Source: Thermomucor indicae-seudaticae (lineage: Eukaryota; Mucoromycota; Mucoromycetes; Mucorales; Lichtheimiaceae). Taken from it: a stretch of DNA of 30,316 bases. A model generated the notes under the pieces. It was given only the letters and a program-made list of their open reading frames with translations. It was not told the DNA's origin and did not search any database. The stretch lies in contig JSYX01000402.1 of assembly GCA_000787465.1 (NCBI GenBank), forward strand, positions 1-30,316, given 5' to 3'. This document shows, piece after piece, positions 1 to 12,597 of the stretch. The translations under genes and the position numbers were made by a program. The stretch's first letter is position 1. Each line of letters starts with the position of its first letter.

Positions 1-44
1 TTAGATGAGATCGAACAACCTCTGTTGAGCTCCCTTATGCACTC

Positions 45-124
45 TTATGTCGAATACGACATATACATCTTGCCACCATCGATGACCGTGCCGTTTTGTA
101 GCTTCCTGTGTTCTTCGAATTCAT
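45..124 (-). CDS. Possible terminal exon of an unidentified gene
   Basis: On the minus strand an open frame of 25 codons ends in TAA at 47-45. It starts after a potential acceptor (GACAG, ending at 125) and reads EFEEHRKLQNGTVIDGG then KMYMSYST. The peptide has the composition of an ordinary protein C-terminus. I found no upstream exon with a fitting donor and phase, and do not recognise the family. It could be chance. If real, the rest of the gene must lie at higher coordinates, in the 125-1390 stretch where I see nothing convincing. Confidence 0.2.
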
Positions 125-1393
125 CTGTCGTTTCAGTAGCGGTGACAGATGTTTTCGTAGTACAATGAGTACAAAAACTGGAAGAATGTTACGTCAATAT
201 CACTTCAAGTCTCGATATCTCCTGGTAGAGACATCCGTCTCTCATATAGCGGCCTTGCGACGGATTGCACCAATAAAAAGTCTTCGTTGTCTGCCTTGCG
301 AGCAGGAACATGGCTTCTCTCACTGGTTAAAAGCCTTGCGCGAAAGGGGAAAACAAAATAGCTATCTCGCACCTTGCATAACAGACAGACTTCTGTCGAC
401 AATATGAACAGTACGGTCCTATAACGTTTCAAAGCGTGTTGAGTTGAGAATACTCGTAGCATTTAGAGAAGAAAAGTATGTAAACTGCAGAATGCTTCCT
501 CTCCTTAGAATTTATCTTGTGTGAGACAGCTTGCGTAGCATGATTGTAGCGAACCTGCTTGCAAAGAGAGAGAATCTAGACTTTCCATACTTTTGTGTTG
601 CTTATCATATTGATAATAGATATTTGGATCTGTTCATTGTTTCTATTTGGTGCTAGTCTATCAAATGGAGAAACGCGAAACGGTCTTCGTCAGGAGCGCC
701 AAAGGATTTTTTCATATGCGCTCACGAGTGCGCCATTTATTCAAAGGTTCTGCACGTAAGGAATCAAGCTGTCTTCGCTTTAGACTTTGAGTTACTGTTC
801 ACAGAAACGTAATGGTAGAGCACAATGAGCAGCATCGTCGCAACACCGAGAGAATTAGCAATAAAAGCGAGCTGGGTATCGGTAATCATGGTTGTGAATG
901 AATGAATAGCCTTGATGGAACTTGATCCTTTGTCTGGTTAAGCTAAATTTAGGTACATCGTCATTGAAGCAAAGCATACCCTGCAGTGTCTTATCCAGGA
1001 AAAGGCCAGAAGAAATGGGTCTGACAAGGCGGGAAATGATTGGGCAAAGATCTACGTATCATTCACTCTCGCGCTTTTGATCAAAGAGCATTAAAACCTT
1101 ACTCCAGCCTAACAAAAAAAAAGCATTAAAACCTCTTCGACAAGGAAAGGAACGAACAGGTTACTCAACAGCAAAGTCATCTTGAACAATCACAAAAAGT
1201 GAAAATGCTGTCTGTCATTATAACTCGAGCAGTTATCACTATGCAAAACTTTCTAAGGGAACTTCGTGAAGTGCATGCATTACGGCCGTATCTTCTTATG
1301 TGACCCAAATGTATCAGTACCGAGTACGTGACGCAGTGCAGAAAGCAGAGACAGGAATACATAAAAGTTTACTGGTTTCCATTTTTAAATCGT
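125..1393. other. Intergenic, no supported gene
   Basis: No recognisable coding sequence on either strand. The open frames at 108-407 (plus) and 205-462 (minus) overlap each other and show no family motif or splice pattern. The 13-bp direct repeat AGCATTAAAACCT occurs at 1087-1099 and 1122-1134. The right end should carry the 3' untranslated region of the sulfate permease gene that ends at 1394. Confidence 0.6.
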
Positions 1394-4011
1394 TTAACAG
1401 GAACCCCAGCGTTCGCAGATCGACCTGACGGCTACGTCGATGTCCCAGTGAAAGCACGGGAATCGATCACGGGGCAAACTAGCATGCGGATCAAGCATTG
1501 GAAAGTAATGGGCGTACTTGCTATCACGTTCCATGTAATAATACGGATGAATCATGTCAGAGCCTATGGGCGAGGGCGACGGTGACACAGGCAGGCATGA
1601 CAGTCTGTTGTCGGTATTGTTGTTCTGACGCGACGGTGGCGACAAAGATGCCACTCCTTGCTCCTGTTCGATTTTCTCGTTATTGTCTCCTTCACTAATG
1701 ACCACTGCTACTTGCGTTGTTTCGGAATGACATGTGGAAGCGCAAGTTTGTGGCTCTGCGCTGTCCAAGGTGCCGAACCCATGAACAGTGAGCTGACTGC
1801 GCAAATGATGGCTCACGAGCCGAGCAAAATGCCATTCGATGCGGTGGCCTGCATATCGGTCCAAGATTTCACGAGTGTTTGCCAACGCTTCCATAGCAGT
1901 CGAGTCGATCCAGTTGACTGCGCTACAGTCCAGAATGACGGCTTCAAGTACGGGCAGGTGTCTCTGGGAATGGTGCTGAGGTTCGTTCCATAATGGATCG
2001 GTTTCTCTTTGGCTGTTGTTGCAGCGTGTCCGTGCTTTCGCAGCAGCAATGATGCATTCACTGACATAGGCAGCATTTGGATACAGGAGCGCGTTTCCAA
2101 TGTGGAAGATCACCACGCCGGGTGGCAGAGGCTCCAGACGTTGGCTAAAATGTGGATCGTTTTCGTCGACATAAATATAGTGCTGAGAAGAAGAAGGATT
2201 GTAAATGCAGTCTTTACTACTAGTAGTAGGCCTGCATGGAGTCCCCAAAGGTGAGCGACCCAGAACAGTGACAGCAGGTCTTGCGAGCTTCATCAGCGTC
2301 ACAAAGAGAGACAGGGCCACTGCGACATAGATTCCCATTTCTACGTTGTCCAAACAAGTGATCAAGACAGCCGAGCCGAAGATGAAAAGGTCTAGCTTGC
2401 TTGTCCGCCAAAGTTCCTTCAAGTAGCTTGGACCAGATACCAGATCGGTGACTGCGTGGATTACAACAGCAGCTAGGATCGCTTCTGGTATGTAGTAAAA
2501 AGCCGGTGTGAGGATGTAGAGAGCGAGGAGAAGGATCAGTGCTGAAAAGAAACTGGATAGCGGTGTCTTGGCGCCTGACCTGGCCATGATGGCTGTTCGA
2601 CTGAATGCACCAGTACCGGGATAGGCTCTGTAACAGAGACAGGTCAGCTAAACTCCTATGTAACAATAGGTGGGATAATGTACCCGAAGAAAGAACCGAC
2701 AAGGTTACTTATTCCGATGGCGAGGACTTCCTGGTCGGCATTGATGCTGTAATCACTCAAACGTCCAAAGGATTTAGCGACAGATATGTGTTCAAGCACC
2801 ATGATAACGACAGTGGATGGCAGGACACTGACGACTTGTTCCATGATAGCCAGATTCATGCGAGGGACACCCGCTGCGTCAAACCCAGGAGGAACAGATT
2901 TTAGGATCTTGAACGGACTTGATGATGGCGATCCGTTCAGGTTGATCAAGAAAGAAACGAAGGTGCCAATGACCACGACCAGACCACTACGCATGATACC
3001 GATATAGAATAGAGTGCGCTCAAACCTTGGTAGTCTTCTCGCAGCGCGAACAGCGAAGTACTTGATGCCGTATAGAGCCAAGAGGGCCGTTAAACCAAAT
3101 GCGACGTCTACAGTCATCTTAGAAAGGCTGCTGAGCAGGTCACCGACAATCAGGTAAGGTGCTTGGTGAGTATCGAGTGGGATGCCTGTCAGTTTGCCCC
3201 ACTGGCCGACAGATATTGTAATGGCTGAACTTGTCATGTAGCCCGCAATGACTGGCGCTTGTAGTGTTTCGTAGATTAGCTTTAAGAATAGTTTGGGCAA
3301 GTACACGTTCAAGGATTACCTGGGATGAAGTCTACGAGGACACCGAGACGTAGCATGCCCATTAACATAGCAATGATGCCAACGATAAAGGACAGATAGG
3401 CCGCTACTTCAGGACCCGTGATATCTGGATGTGCAGATGTCACTTGCATAATGGTATGGCCGACCAGCAGCGACACCACAGCTATAAATCCGGTGATCGG
3501 ATCAGTATACGCATACCTGGAAAAAAAAACCAATACCGAAAAGACTTACTGATAGGACCTATGCTGATGTCCTTTGAAGTACCAAATAGACAATAAAGGC
3601 AGGAGCCGACAAAACTTGTGCTGCAAAGAAATGATGAGTACACTACAAAAGATGATCCAAAGGCGTGTGCCAAGAGCTTATACTTACTACAAGCCGTATT
3701 GTGGAGCCAGATTGGCAATTTTGGCGTACGCTATACCTTGCGGTACCAAGACCATCCCGACGGTGACCCCGGCAATGGCGTCCTGGATCATCCACTAGAG
3801 GAGGATCGTCATGAAAAAGCGCAAAAGATGAAGGTTATGAGTTGCCCTTTGCGCTTACATTGCTATTGTATCGAGCAATCCACTGGAATATGGGGAAAAA
3901 GCTTGATAGATAATTGCGTGCATGGTATGGAAATCTGCTTGTGAATGATCTTGCTTTGTCGCCTAGAGTGACGGGCGGGTAGTCGAGAATGACGGATTCA
4001 GTAGTGGTCAT
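1394..4011 (-). CDS. SulP family sulfate permease (SLC26-type) with STAS domain
   Basis: Predicted plasma-membrane sulfate (or other anion) transporter. Six exons on the minus strand: 4011-3859, 3794-3688, 3620-3550, 3481-3320, 3257-2684 and 2627-1394. Together they give 766 aa, and all phases agree. Introns are 56-68 nt. Family landmarks in order: DAIAGVTVGMVLVPQGIAYA, PQYGLY, GTSKDISIGPI, LLVGHTIM, LVDFIP joined to APVIAGYM, and SNLVGSFFG joined to AYPGTGAFSRTAIMARSG. A C-terminal STAS domain lies at about residues 520-645 (AVILDCSAVNWIDSTAMEAL), followed by a low-complexity tail ending in FHWDIDVAVR. The N-terminus MTTTESVILDYPPVTLG precedes the first membrane segment. Splice choice restores the family motif SIGPI-T-VVSLLVGH only if the acceptor at 3482 is used and a nearer one is skipped. 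No break or missing block is seen. The exact anion cannot be told from sequence. Confidence 0.95.
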
Positions 4012-4436
4012 GATGCTACTCGAGAATAGCCATCTTTGAGGTCACAATTTTATATAAAACGCACACCGACCATGGATCAAGCGAGAAAATTAGCTTAGGG
4101 AGTGTAAATTACATTACTGTAGAGACAATGTCAATACGGGACTATTTCAGGCAACTGCACAAAGCATTTGAATACTCTTCCACACAGCCAAATGCTATCA
4201 TTGCCATTTTAGGCCTGCATACCATTAATTTGTCCGCAGATTCATCATTGAAAAAGATTAACGCGCATGATTAGAAAAACGTATTATCGCTTTGCACCCA
4301 AGATGACATGATTTTTGCATGCTCATTAACCGTTACTTTCAGAACCGTTGATTTGATTGAGAAACGGCAAGTCCCTGAAACAAACTTTCCTTCTAAATAC
4401 TGATAGACAGATAGGTTACAGATAAAGAGAGGGTGC
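4012..4436. other. Intergenic between two minus-strand genes
   Basis: This 425-bp stretch lies between the 5' end of the sulfate permease gene and the 3' end of the transhydrogenase gene. It is AT-rich. It should hold the permease promoter (see the TATA-like site at 4047-4056) and the terminator or polyadenylation region of the upstream gene. No open frame worth reporting. Confidence 0.6.
4047..4056 (-). promoter_or_regulatory. TATA-like element of the sulfate permease gene
   Basis: TATATAAAAT is read on the minus strand, 36-45 nt upstream of the permease ATG at 4011. The position would imply a very short 5' leader, so it may equally be an AT-rich run. Called from motif and position only. 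Confidence 0.35.
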
Positions 4437-6250
4437 TTAATAGTTTGTCATCGAGTTTTCAAAGATAGATGCGATTTGTTCAGCAGCAGGCTCACGCGTG
4501 GGTGCGAGCTTAGTGACACGGTGCTGGGGCAAAGCGCCTTCGACCAATTCAGGGATCATGGACGAATCGAATCCAAGGGCCTTCAAGCCGTTGGGTACCT
4601 TGAGGTCTTCGAGGAAGCGTGTCAGATGCTCAGCAAGTACTTCACCAGCGGTCGACGGTTTAATCGTAGATGCATCAGCGCCGAACGCAGTAGCAGCCTG
4701 AATGTGGCGGTCAGGGCAAGCGCTTGCGGTGAAGCGGAAAACGGAAGGAGCCGTCAAGGCAACAGACACACCATGAGGAACGATAGGGTGGTCCACGTCG
4801 TAACCGGGATGCTTGTAGGTCTTGTTGAGACCGCTGATAGGATAACTCAAGCCGTGGCAAAGATGGACACCGGCGTTACCGAAACCAATACTTTTGGAAT
4901 GTCAGACGGTTTTAGTCAGCTGAGGTTCCCAAAACTAAGCAGCAGCGGAATGACTTACCCTGCAAAAGTAGCGGCAAGAAGCATCTGTTCTTGGGCTTCG
5001 TGGTCCTCGGGATCTTTGACGGCACGAGGAAGGTACTTGACGACCATGCGCAAAGCATGCATCGACCATACGTCGCTAATAGGGTTGGATCCCTGATAAG
5101 CTGGACGAAGAATAGGGTTGGCAGGACGTGGAGAACGTTCATTGAACGGTAAAGCTGTGTAGGATTCCAAAGCATGGCTTCAACACACATTTCCGGATTA
5201 ATACGAGTTTGAGAAATGAAATCTTTGTCCTTTCTTTTAACTTACCACAAGACATCCAAACCACTAGAGCAATGCACGGCAGATGGCATACTACGGGTAT
5301 TCAGAGGATCTACGATGCCAAGGTAAGGCTTCAATGCTCGGTGGGCAATACCAGTCTTGGTGTGAAGTGGCTCATAGTCAAAGATGGACGTGCCAGTCGT
5401 TTCCGAACCCGTACCAGCCGTGGTCGGTACTAATAAGCAATGCCTTAATAAAACCAAATGTTCACAGTAGACTCATTCTATATCCATCAATGTCTTACCA
5501 GCAATTAGTGGCTTCAGGGTCTTCTCGATCGGAAGGCCCTTACCGATCGGCGCATTCACGAAATCCAAGAAGTCAGCTTCAGGATGGGCAGTATACAAGC
5601 TTGCAGCCTTGGTGGTATCGATAACGGAGCCACCGCCAACGGCGACGAAGGCATCAGGGTTATGCTCTCTAGCAAAGGCAATAGCTTGCTTGAAACTCGA
5701 ATCGGTGGGTTCAACGCGAACCTTGTCATAAATGACATAGTTTACGTTGTTGCGATCCAGCGACTCAATGACAGCCTTGAGCGGGTGGAGCTTGGCAATC
5801 TAGTTGAGTGTACATCCAAGCCGGCCGACCGGCGCATCAGTATTAGAGAACACGGCTTTTTGGCAACATCCTATATATCCCGTGACTTACGTTGCTGTCA
5901 GTGTATACAGCGACCTTCGTGGCCTTCAGGTTGTTCAGGTCCATACCAATTTCGCTGACATAATACGATCCCCACGTTAACCTTCTTCCAGACTCAACAG
6001 AAAACCAGAGCTCTCACCTGGTGACACCGGGACCGAAACGAATGTTGCTTGCAGCCATTTCAAACGCATAATCCGTAGATTCTTGGGCACTAGCATAGTT
6101 GCGTCCGTAGTTTAGCAGACTGGCGAAAGTGGATTTAGTCGGGAAGTGATGGTTAGAGTGAGCGTGAGAGTGGCAAGGGCAAGTATTAGAAGTGGACTGC
6201 AAAGTCTTGAGGACGCGAACTACTTTGGAACGAGCTGCAGCAGCGGCCAT
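4437..6250 (-). CDS. ADHFE1: Hydroxyacid-oxoacid transhydrogenase, mitochondrial (iron-type alcohol dehydrogenase family)
   Basis: Catalyses coenzyme-linked hydrogen transfer between a hydroxyacid (4-hydroxybutyrate in the animal enzyme) and 2-oxoglutarate, in mitochondria. Six exons: 6250-6018, 5954-5891, 5799-5499, 5429-5246, 5177-4959 and 4890-4437. They give 484 aa with consistent phases and introns of 63-91 nt. The N-terminus is rich in Ala, Arg and Ser and lacks acids, as expected of a mitochondrial presequence. The nucleotide-binding AVGGGSVID lies at 152-160, with PTTAGTGSETTG next. Metal ligands by family pattern are D258 and H262 (DVLCH), H346 (HLCHGLSYPISG) and H373 (VPHGVSVAL). 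The first ATG follows an A-rich stretch. The closest family match in my knowledge is the ADHFE1 branch rather than bacterial alcohol dehydrogenases, because of the FDYE, KTGIAHRALKP and ESYTALPF segments. Substrate is inferred from family only. Confidence 0.95.
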
Positions 6251-7594
6251 TTTTTTCTTTCTTTCTTATTAGCTGGAGAGAAGACAGAGAGGGGTTCAAG
6301 AGAGAAGAAGAGAAGCGAGATGTTGCGTCAAGAGGGCCTTTACCCCGCGGATTTACCAAGCTTTAGGTCTCCGCATAAGGGTTCATGTGAGAGGAACCGT
6401 TTAAATTTGGTAAAGACTTTCCCACGGCGCCTTTAACTTTTTAAGCATGGAATTTTACGGAACTCGCGCATGGTTTTCCAATGTTTAGCTCCTCTATACG
6501 TCATTTCTTTCACTGTCGCGTTCAAATCCTACAGTAAGTGGACTAGCTGGACCAGGGTTTCTGTGTTTACGTACTCGATTCTATGTATCTTTATGCGCAA
6601 AGAATAAGCTATCAAAGCAAAGGAGAAGCGAGATAGCAACTATTAGCATCCGAAGGACCCGTAAAGAATCGGCTAAACATTGACTCTTGGTTTCACTTTT
6701 TCAAAGAAAGTTAGGCTAAGGTTTGGTTAGAAACATGCTCAATCGAGAATTCTTGATGATGCGTGTTCAACTACGGCCTAGTAGCCCACATGGAATTGCT
6801 TCGATGGCGAGTTAACGGAATACAGTTGGTAAACCGATATTTTCTGTATTCACGCTGCAGCTGTAACGGCTTAGGGGCCATACCAACAGGCGGCACCTAA
6901 AGAGTTAGCATGATACTGATTATGCCGTATGCTTGCACGGCATTTGGTTGGTTCCTCGTCTTTAAATGTTATCCAGATCGGGAGCTTCTATCTTACGTGA
7001 GTTTTTTTGCAGTGAGAATTCCAAATCCAACAAAGCAAATGATGAAGTGCAAGAATAGACGAAGGAATTAAAGGTGATTTTTCGTCAACCGTCGCTGCTG
7101 AATGACGCTACTTCGCAATATCGAGACTCTGTCATCTTTACTGCCATTGCATAACAGGAAGCGATTGCCCGGAAAAAAGTCCTCACATTTCTGTCAAGAC
7201 TTTGGCATCTTGTATCCTTACAAATCGGACAGATCGCCAGCCCAACTGCAATACACCCATGAAATGCAACGATGGACGTATGGTTTAGCCCATTGATGCG
7301 GCCTGTGTCTGCTCCTTACGCACACGATCGCCAGGCTGGCAACTTGCAACGTCCAAGCAAGTTCTAATGAAAGATTTTTATTGCAATATTTGGTATTGGC
7401 ACATCAGATATACACATCATCCGCTATTATCAAAGACAAGCGCTGATCGTCGAAACACTGATAGTATATGCATAATGGTTGCTGATGTCGATAAACAATA
7501 AGAAAGGCCCAATTGTGCTATTTGCAGAAAGAAGTGGCATTGCCCTTTACTTTAGGAACGCTGACTCCGAACGACTTTCTTTAAGCTGTTCAAC
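6251..7594. other. Divergent promoter region
   Basis: 1.34 kb between the start of the transhydrogenase gene (minus) and the start of the Zn2Cys6 gene (plus). It begins with a pyrimidine run on the plus strand (purine-rich leader for the minus gene). I see no coding sequence with family motifs; the 64-codon open frame at 7102-7296 has no support. The stretch should carry both promoters. Confidence 0.6.
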
Positions 7595-10498
7595 ATGCAT
7601 TCAAGTCAACCACAAGCGACGCAATCCCCAGCAACAGTGGATAATGATAACAATACTCGAGCGTTGCCTTCAATGTACCTGCCTTCAGGGTACGGGACTT
7701 CTTCGGCAGTGGATGCGACATCGACAGTTCCATTCGTTTGTTCGACACCGTATCCGAATCCATCAGTTGAGCAGAGGACTTTGCCTCAACCTACTAGCGG
7801 CTATTCTGGCGTGGATGCTTCTTACCAAGCCTATACCCTGCAACCCTCCAATGCAGGTGATGCTTCACGTTCCAAACGTCCGCGGAAAGATCGAGCATGT
7901 AGGATCAGTAATCAGAAAAGTCAGCAAAAGTGGATCCGGAATCTAATGATGAAGGTTAGGTGATCTTTGTCGCCGCAAAAAGATACGGTAAACGCGCAGA
8001 TTAAACCGTACATCTAATAAGTGCCTTGCTGAATAGATTTGGATAGATGCGATTATGATCACTCTAATCCCGGAAGACCATGCGCTTCATGCGCTGGTTA
8101 CCGTCAATCTTGCACATTCAACGAGGCAAGAAGAGTTCTGAGGAATTAGGCGTCTAGGGCATACGTCATTGACTATCAGACTTTTACATAGACAGCCAAA
8201 AAGCGAGGTCCACCAAAAGGATATGTGGAGCAGCTGGAAAATAGGTTAAGGCGCATGGAGAAAATGTTGATGGACATGGCAAAAACAGACGCGTTTTCAG
8301 CACAGGATATACAGGAGGCATTACGAGATACAAAGACAGGTTCAGTAGAAAGCGATGATATGCACAGCAAGCCATCCAATGTCAGTCCAGTACCAACTGT
8401 TGCGACTTGCGCATCATCAACGCAGGTTGCACCTGGAAAGTCCCCAGAGAATTTACGGGGTTGTTCGCAAAGTGGAGAGGAAGGCGAAGGCAAATACGCT
8501 TACATGGGCAGCTCTTCTGGCGTCTATATGCTCCACAGATTGTTTCCTGCTGTAAATCGTGGGGAGGATGTCGGCAGGCCGCTGCCGAGCAATGAAGACG
8601 ACGCCATGGTGACCATTTTTCGATCCGAAAAGTCAGATACAAGTTCCTTTTGTTGCGGCAAAGCATCCGATGAGCCATGGGTGCTACCTCCGAAGGAAGT
8701 CATCGATCGACTGCTGCAACTGTAATGTAACCTCTCCAACAAAAAAAGACTTGCAAAGAAGTATTGATTCATATGTTCTCTCAGGTACTTTACCAAGATG
8801 AATGTGTATTTGCCTATCGTTGACGAAGTGGAATTTTACGAAATGTATCGCGGATCCAAAGACAATAATATGTGCGTTCCTCTTTTGGCCGCTATATGTC
8901 GAGCAGCCAGCCGCTTGCTAGACGATAATGATGAAGTTATCAAGAAGCACAATGTTAGCCGGGCGAGCCTGTTTAAGCTTTTCACGGAACAATTGAAGGT
9001 AAAATTTGCAGTCGACTTCTTTGAGCCGAAGCTCGAGTGCGTCCAGATCTTCCTGCTAAACGCGAGCAACACGGAGAAATGGTGCGCAGAAAGCACCGAT
9101 TGGATAGAAATAAGCATGGCGGCAAAAATGGCAAGTCGTCGAGCGATGGTTTTTCGGCACACGTGCGATGTTGACACGATGTTTCAGGCTCAGGCTCTAG
9201 GTATCCATCGCTCGAACACTCAGTGGAACGTTTCCGCTAGAGGTCTTGAAGCACGGAAAAAGCTTTGGTGGTCAGCATATGTGCTCGATCGTTGGATATC
9301 GGCAAGCTTGGGCAGGTATGTCCTGATATCTGTCTCCCATTCCAAGTTACTACGACTAAAATTGAATAAAAGACCAATAGTTATATCGGATGCTGATTGC
9401 GACGTTGAGTTACCCTCCGTGGAAGAGGATGAGACAGCCGCATTTTTAATTTGCTTTGTAAAATTGTCGACAATCTTGGGCGATGTTCTTCGAGTTTTGT
9501 GTTCTCCTCGAGTACGAAAGTTCTGTGATAGAAGATTTGGACTAGATTTCGTTTGCAAAAATCTGGAAGAGACACTGAGATCTTGGGAGGAGAGAATACC
9601 GGATAATCTCAAACTAACGCAAGAGGAGCTCGAGTCTATCAGGCTCAATATCATTAAACCCGACTTGGTACAAAAACTTAATAGAGGAGGTATAGTACCC
9701 CAAAGCATACAAGAGTCACAACAGTAAACTAACATACCTTTACGGTAGCCGGCCAGCTCCGATTAGCTTACTTCACAGTGTTGCTGCTTCTAAAACGGCC
9801 ATTCATATCGAAGGGGCACGAAAGCGGGTCATCCTTTCAAATACCAATCGAATGTCGAGAAGCAGTGAAGATGATACGCAATATATCAAATGCGATGCAC
9901 GTTAAGTCTATGCTGAGTTTCAGCTGGTCCCTGACGAGTGAGTTGTGATACAATGTTTTTACGCGAATAACACTGCTCACTGAGTGATTTCTTCAGGTTA
10001 TATACTGTCTCAAAGCATGATTATCCTCACGTTAGATTTACAGAATAAGGACCCGCTTATTGCAGCCAAAGCAAGTAATGATCTGGAAATCTTCAAGAAT
10101 CAGTATCGACGAATGGAGCCCTACATCTTTGAGGTACATAGCTGAATGAATTCTGCATGCTGTCCTTGCTTACGAGAGCAAAACTTTAATATAGCCATCT
10201 ATCGTACCGTTTATGGAAACGCTTACACGACTAATGTCCGACAAAAATAGCAATAATACTGATAGTTCAACGTCCACTGACGAGCTCAATCGTGCTGTGG
10301 ATGATCGAGAGGCTGTTAAAGAGGATACAAGATCAGTGGCAGGGTTAGTTGATCAGCATTCGGATTCATTGCCTCTTTGGGGAGCATCCAGTGGATTCGA
10401 TTGGCAAGGTAAGTAAACGATATTATGGTGATAAAGTACGCGCTAACATTTCCATAGAAATGTTGAGTCTGTTTTATCAATCCGGATACCGATTTTAA
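7595..10498 (+). CDS. Zn(II)2Cys6 fungal-specific transcription factor
   Basis: Nuclear DNA-binding regulator. Ten exons: 7595-7898, 7960-7987, 8047-8125, 8192-8721, 8785-9315, 9373-9689, 9749-9937, 9997-10133, 10195-10408 and 10458-10498. They give 789 aa with consistent phases. The zinc cluster is C102-DL-C105-RRKKIR-C112, then ten residues, C123-AS-C126-AGYRQS-C133. It is followed by the basic linker KKRGPPKGYVE and a short leucine and arginine coiled coil (QLENRLRRMEKML). The middle-homology region begins around LLQLYFTKMNVYLPIVDEVE and includes KKLWWSAYVLDRWISASLGR, SDADCDVELPS, VLLLLKRPFIS and IRNISNAM, all typical of PF04082-type regulators. The cluster itself is cut by two introns, leaving a 28-nt exon, and the third intron probably uses a GC donor. 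The target is unknown; it lies 205 bp upstream of, and in the same direction as, the galactose gene. Confidence 0.93.
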
Positions 10499-10595
10499 TT
10501 TGGTTTTTTCCACTGATAAAGATCTTCACTGGACTTGCATCGATTTTCATTTGCCAAAGTCGTTACATAAGCATTTTGGCTTAATTGAACCCCGA

Positions 10596-10611
10596 CGGTT
10601 TACATAATCCG
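10596..10611. promoter_or_regulatory. CGG-N10-CCG dyad in the promoter of the GALT gene
   Basis: CGG (10596-10598) and CCG (10609-10611) form an inverted pair with a 10-base spacer, followed at 10619-10624 by CCGCGG. Such CGG dyads with fixed spacing are the known binding format of Zn2Cys6 dimers. Whether the adjacent regulator binds here is inference; one dyad of unspecified spacing is not rare by chance. Confidence 0.35.
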
Positions 10612-10640
10612 GCCTGTACCGCGGGATCAATCCCCTGTGA

Positions 10641-10650
10641 TATAAAAAAG
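10641..10650 (+). promoter_or_regulatory. TATA-like element of the GALT gene
   Basis: TATAAAAAAG lies 63 nt upstream of the ATG at 10704, a usual core-promoter spacing. Called on motif and position. Confidence 0.5.
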
Positions 10651-10703
10651 AGGAAAAGAAAAGTGCAGTTCTGCACAAGAAGCCCTTTTCTATCCATACC
10701 CTA

Positions 10704-11858
<1,155 letters not shown>

Positions 11859-12597
11859 TAACAAAAGCACCATTAGACTGCCCTGGAAGGTGGCGCAGAG
11901 AATGTCGTCACTCTTTAAACTATTGCTTCATTGCATCTGCATATATAGACAAACTAAAGCATCCGTGAAATGCGAATAAAAATAAGTAGAAGCCATACAC
12001 TTTCCGACAAATTCGTGACGTTTGCCAAGATGATGCAGTGTCCGGTTTTAAATATAGAGACTGGTCTATATCTTTTGAAGCCATGGAATGGGTCAAACTG
12101 GTATAGCATATGCATACTACTGCGCAAAGAAAGACTCTGCAGGCGATCTACTGTGGCATGGATTGTGGCGCTGTTGACGTAAAAATAGTAGTTCCTCAGC
12201 TACATAACTTTCCAAGTATTGGGATCTTTGATAAAGGAGGAGTAATCTAGCCTGTGCCTCTCTTTTGAAATGCGGCACTTTTGTAGTGGAAGGTCCCCGG
12301 CCCCTGCGGCGTCATCACCATGATTACTGTCACCTTGGTTACTGTATTGAAGGAATGCAGTCAATTCGTGCCACCGTCTTCATATTATGAGATTTGCCCT
12401 GGTCATGAGACATCGGAAAACCAAACAAGCTCATCTGACGCCGGTGCCGCGCCGCATCCAGCATGTAACCCTTCCTTTATAAGGCAATTTGACTAAACGC
12501 GTCCGAAAATGGGATCATGGTGGCGCCTGAAAGGCCACTTAACTACGGTATATATACATAACCCATTCTTTTTCTCTTTCAGTCATGGCACTTTCCA
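11859..12597. other. Intergenic: GALT 3' region and promoter of the C2H2 gene
   Basis: About 740 bp. The left part, AT-rich, should hold the 3' untranslated region of the GALT gene. The right part is the promoter of the zinc-finger gene, with a TTTATAAG box near 12477 and TATATATA at 12549-12556, then a long pyrimidine tract (12565-12582). No supported open frame; the 70-codon frame at 11970-12182 has no family signal. Confidence 0.6.
12549..12556 (+). promoter_or_regulatory. TATA box of the C2H2 gene
   Basis: TATATATA is followed by a pyrimidine tract ending in CTTTCAG. Transcription starting about 30 nt downstream would begin near 12580. That is only a few bases before an out-of-frame ATG at 12585 and about 18 before the coding ATG at 12598. 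Confidence 0.45.

Noticed and set aside
108..407. 99-residue plus-strand ORF at the left edge
   Set aside because: No motif, no coding bias visible, and an equally long frame on the opposite strand.
1394..4011. Apparent frameshifts splitting the permease into three ORFs
   Set aside because: Each break coincides with a 56-68 nt intron whose removal restores family motifs and phase.
7595..10498. Separate gene starting at the ATG at 8798
   Set aside because: The 63-nt intron 8722-8784 joins it to the zinc-cluster part, restoring LLQLYFTKMNVYLP.
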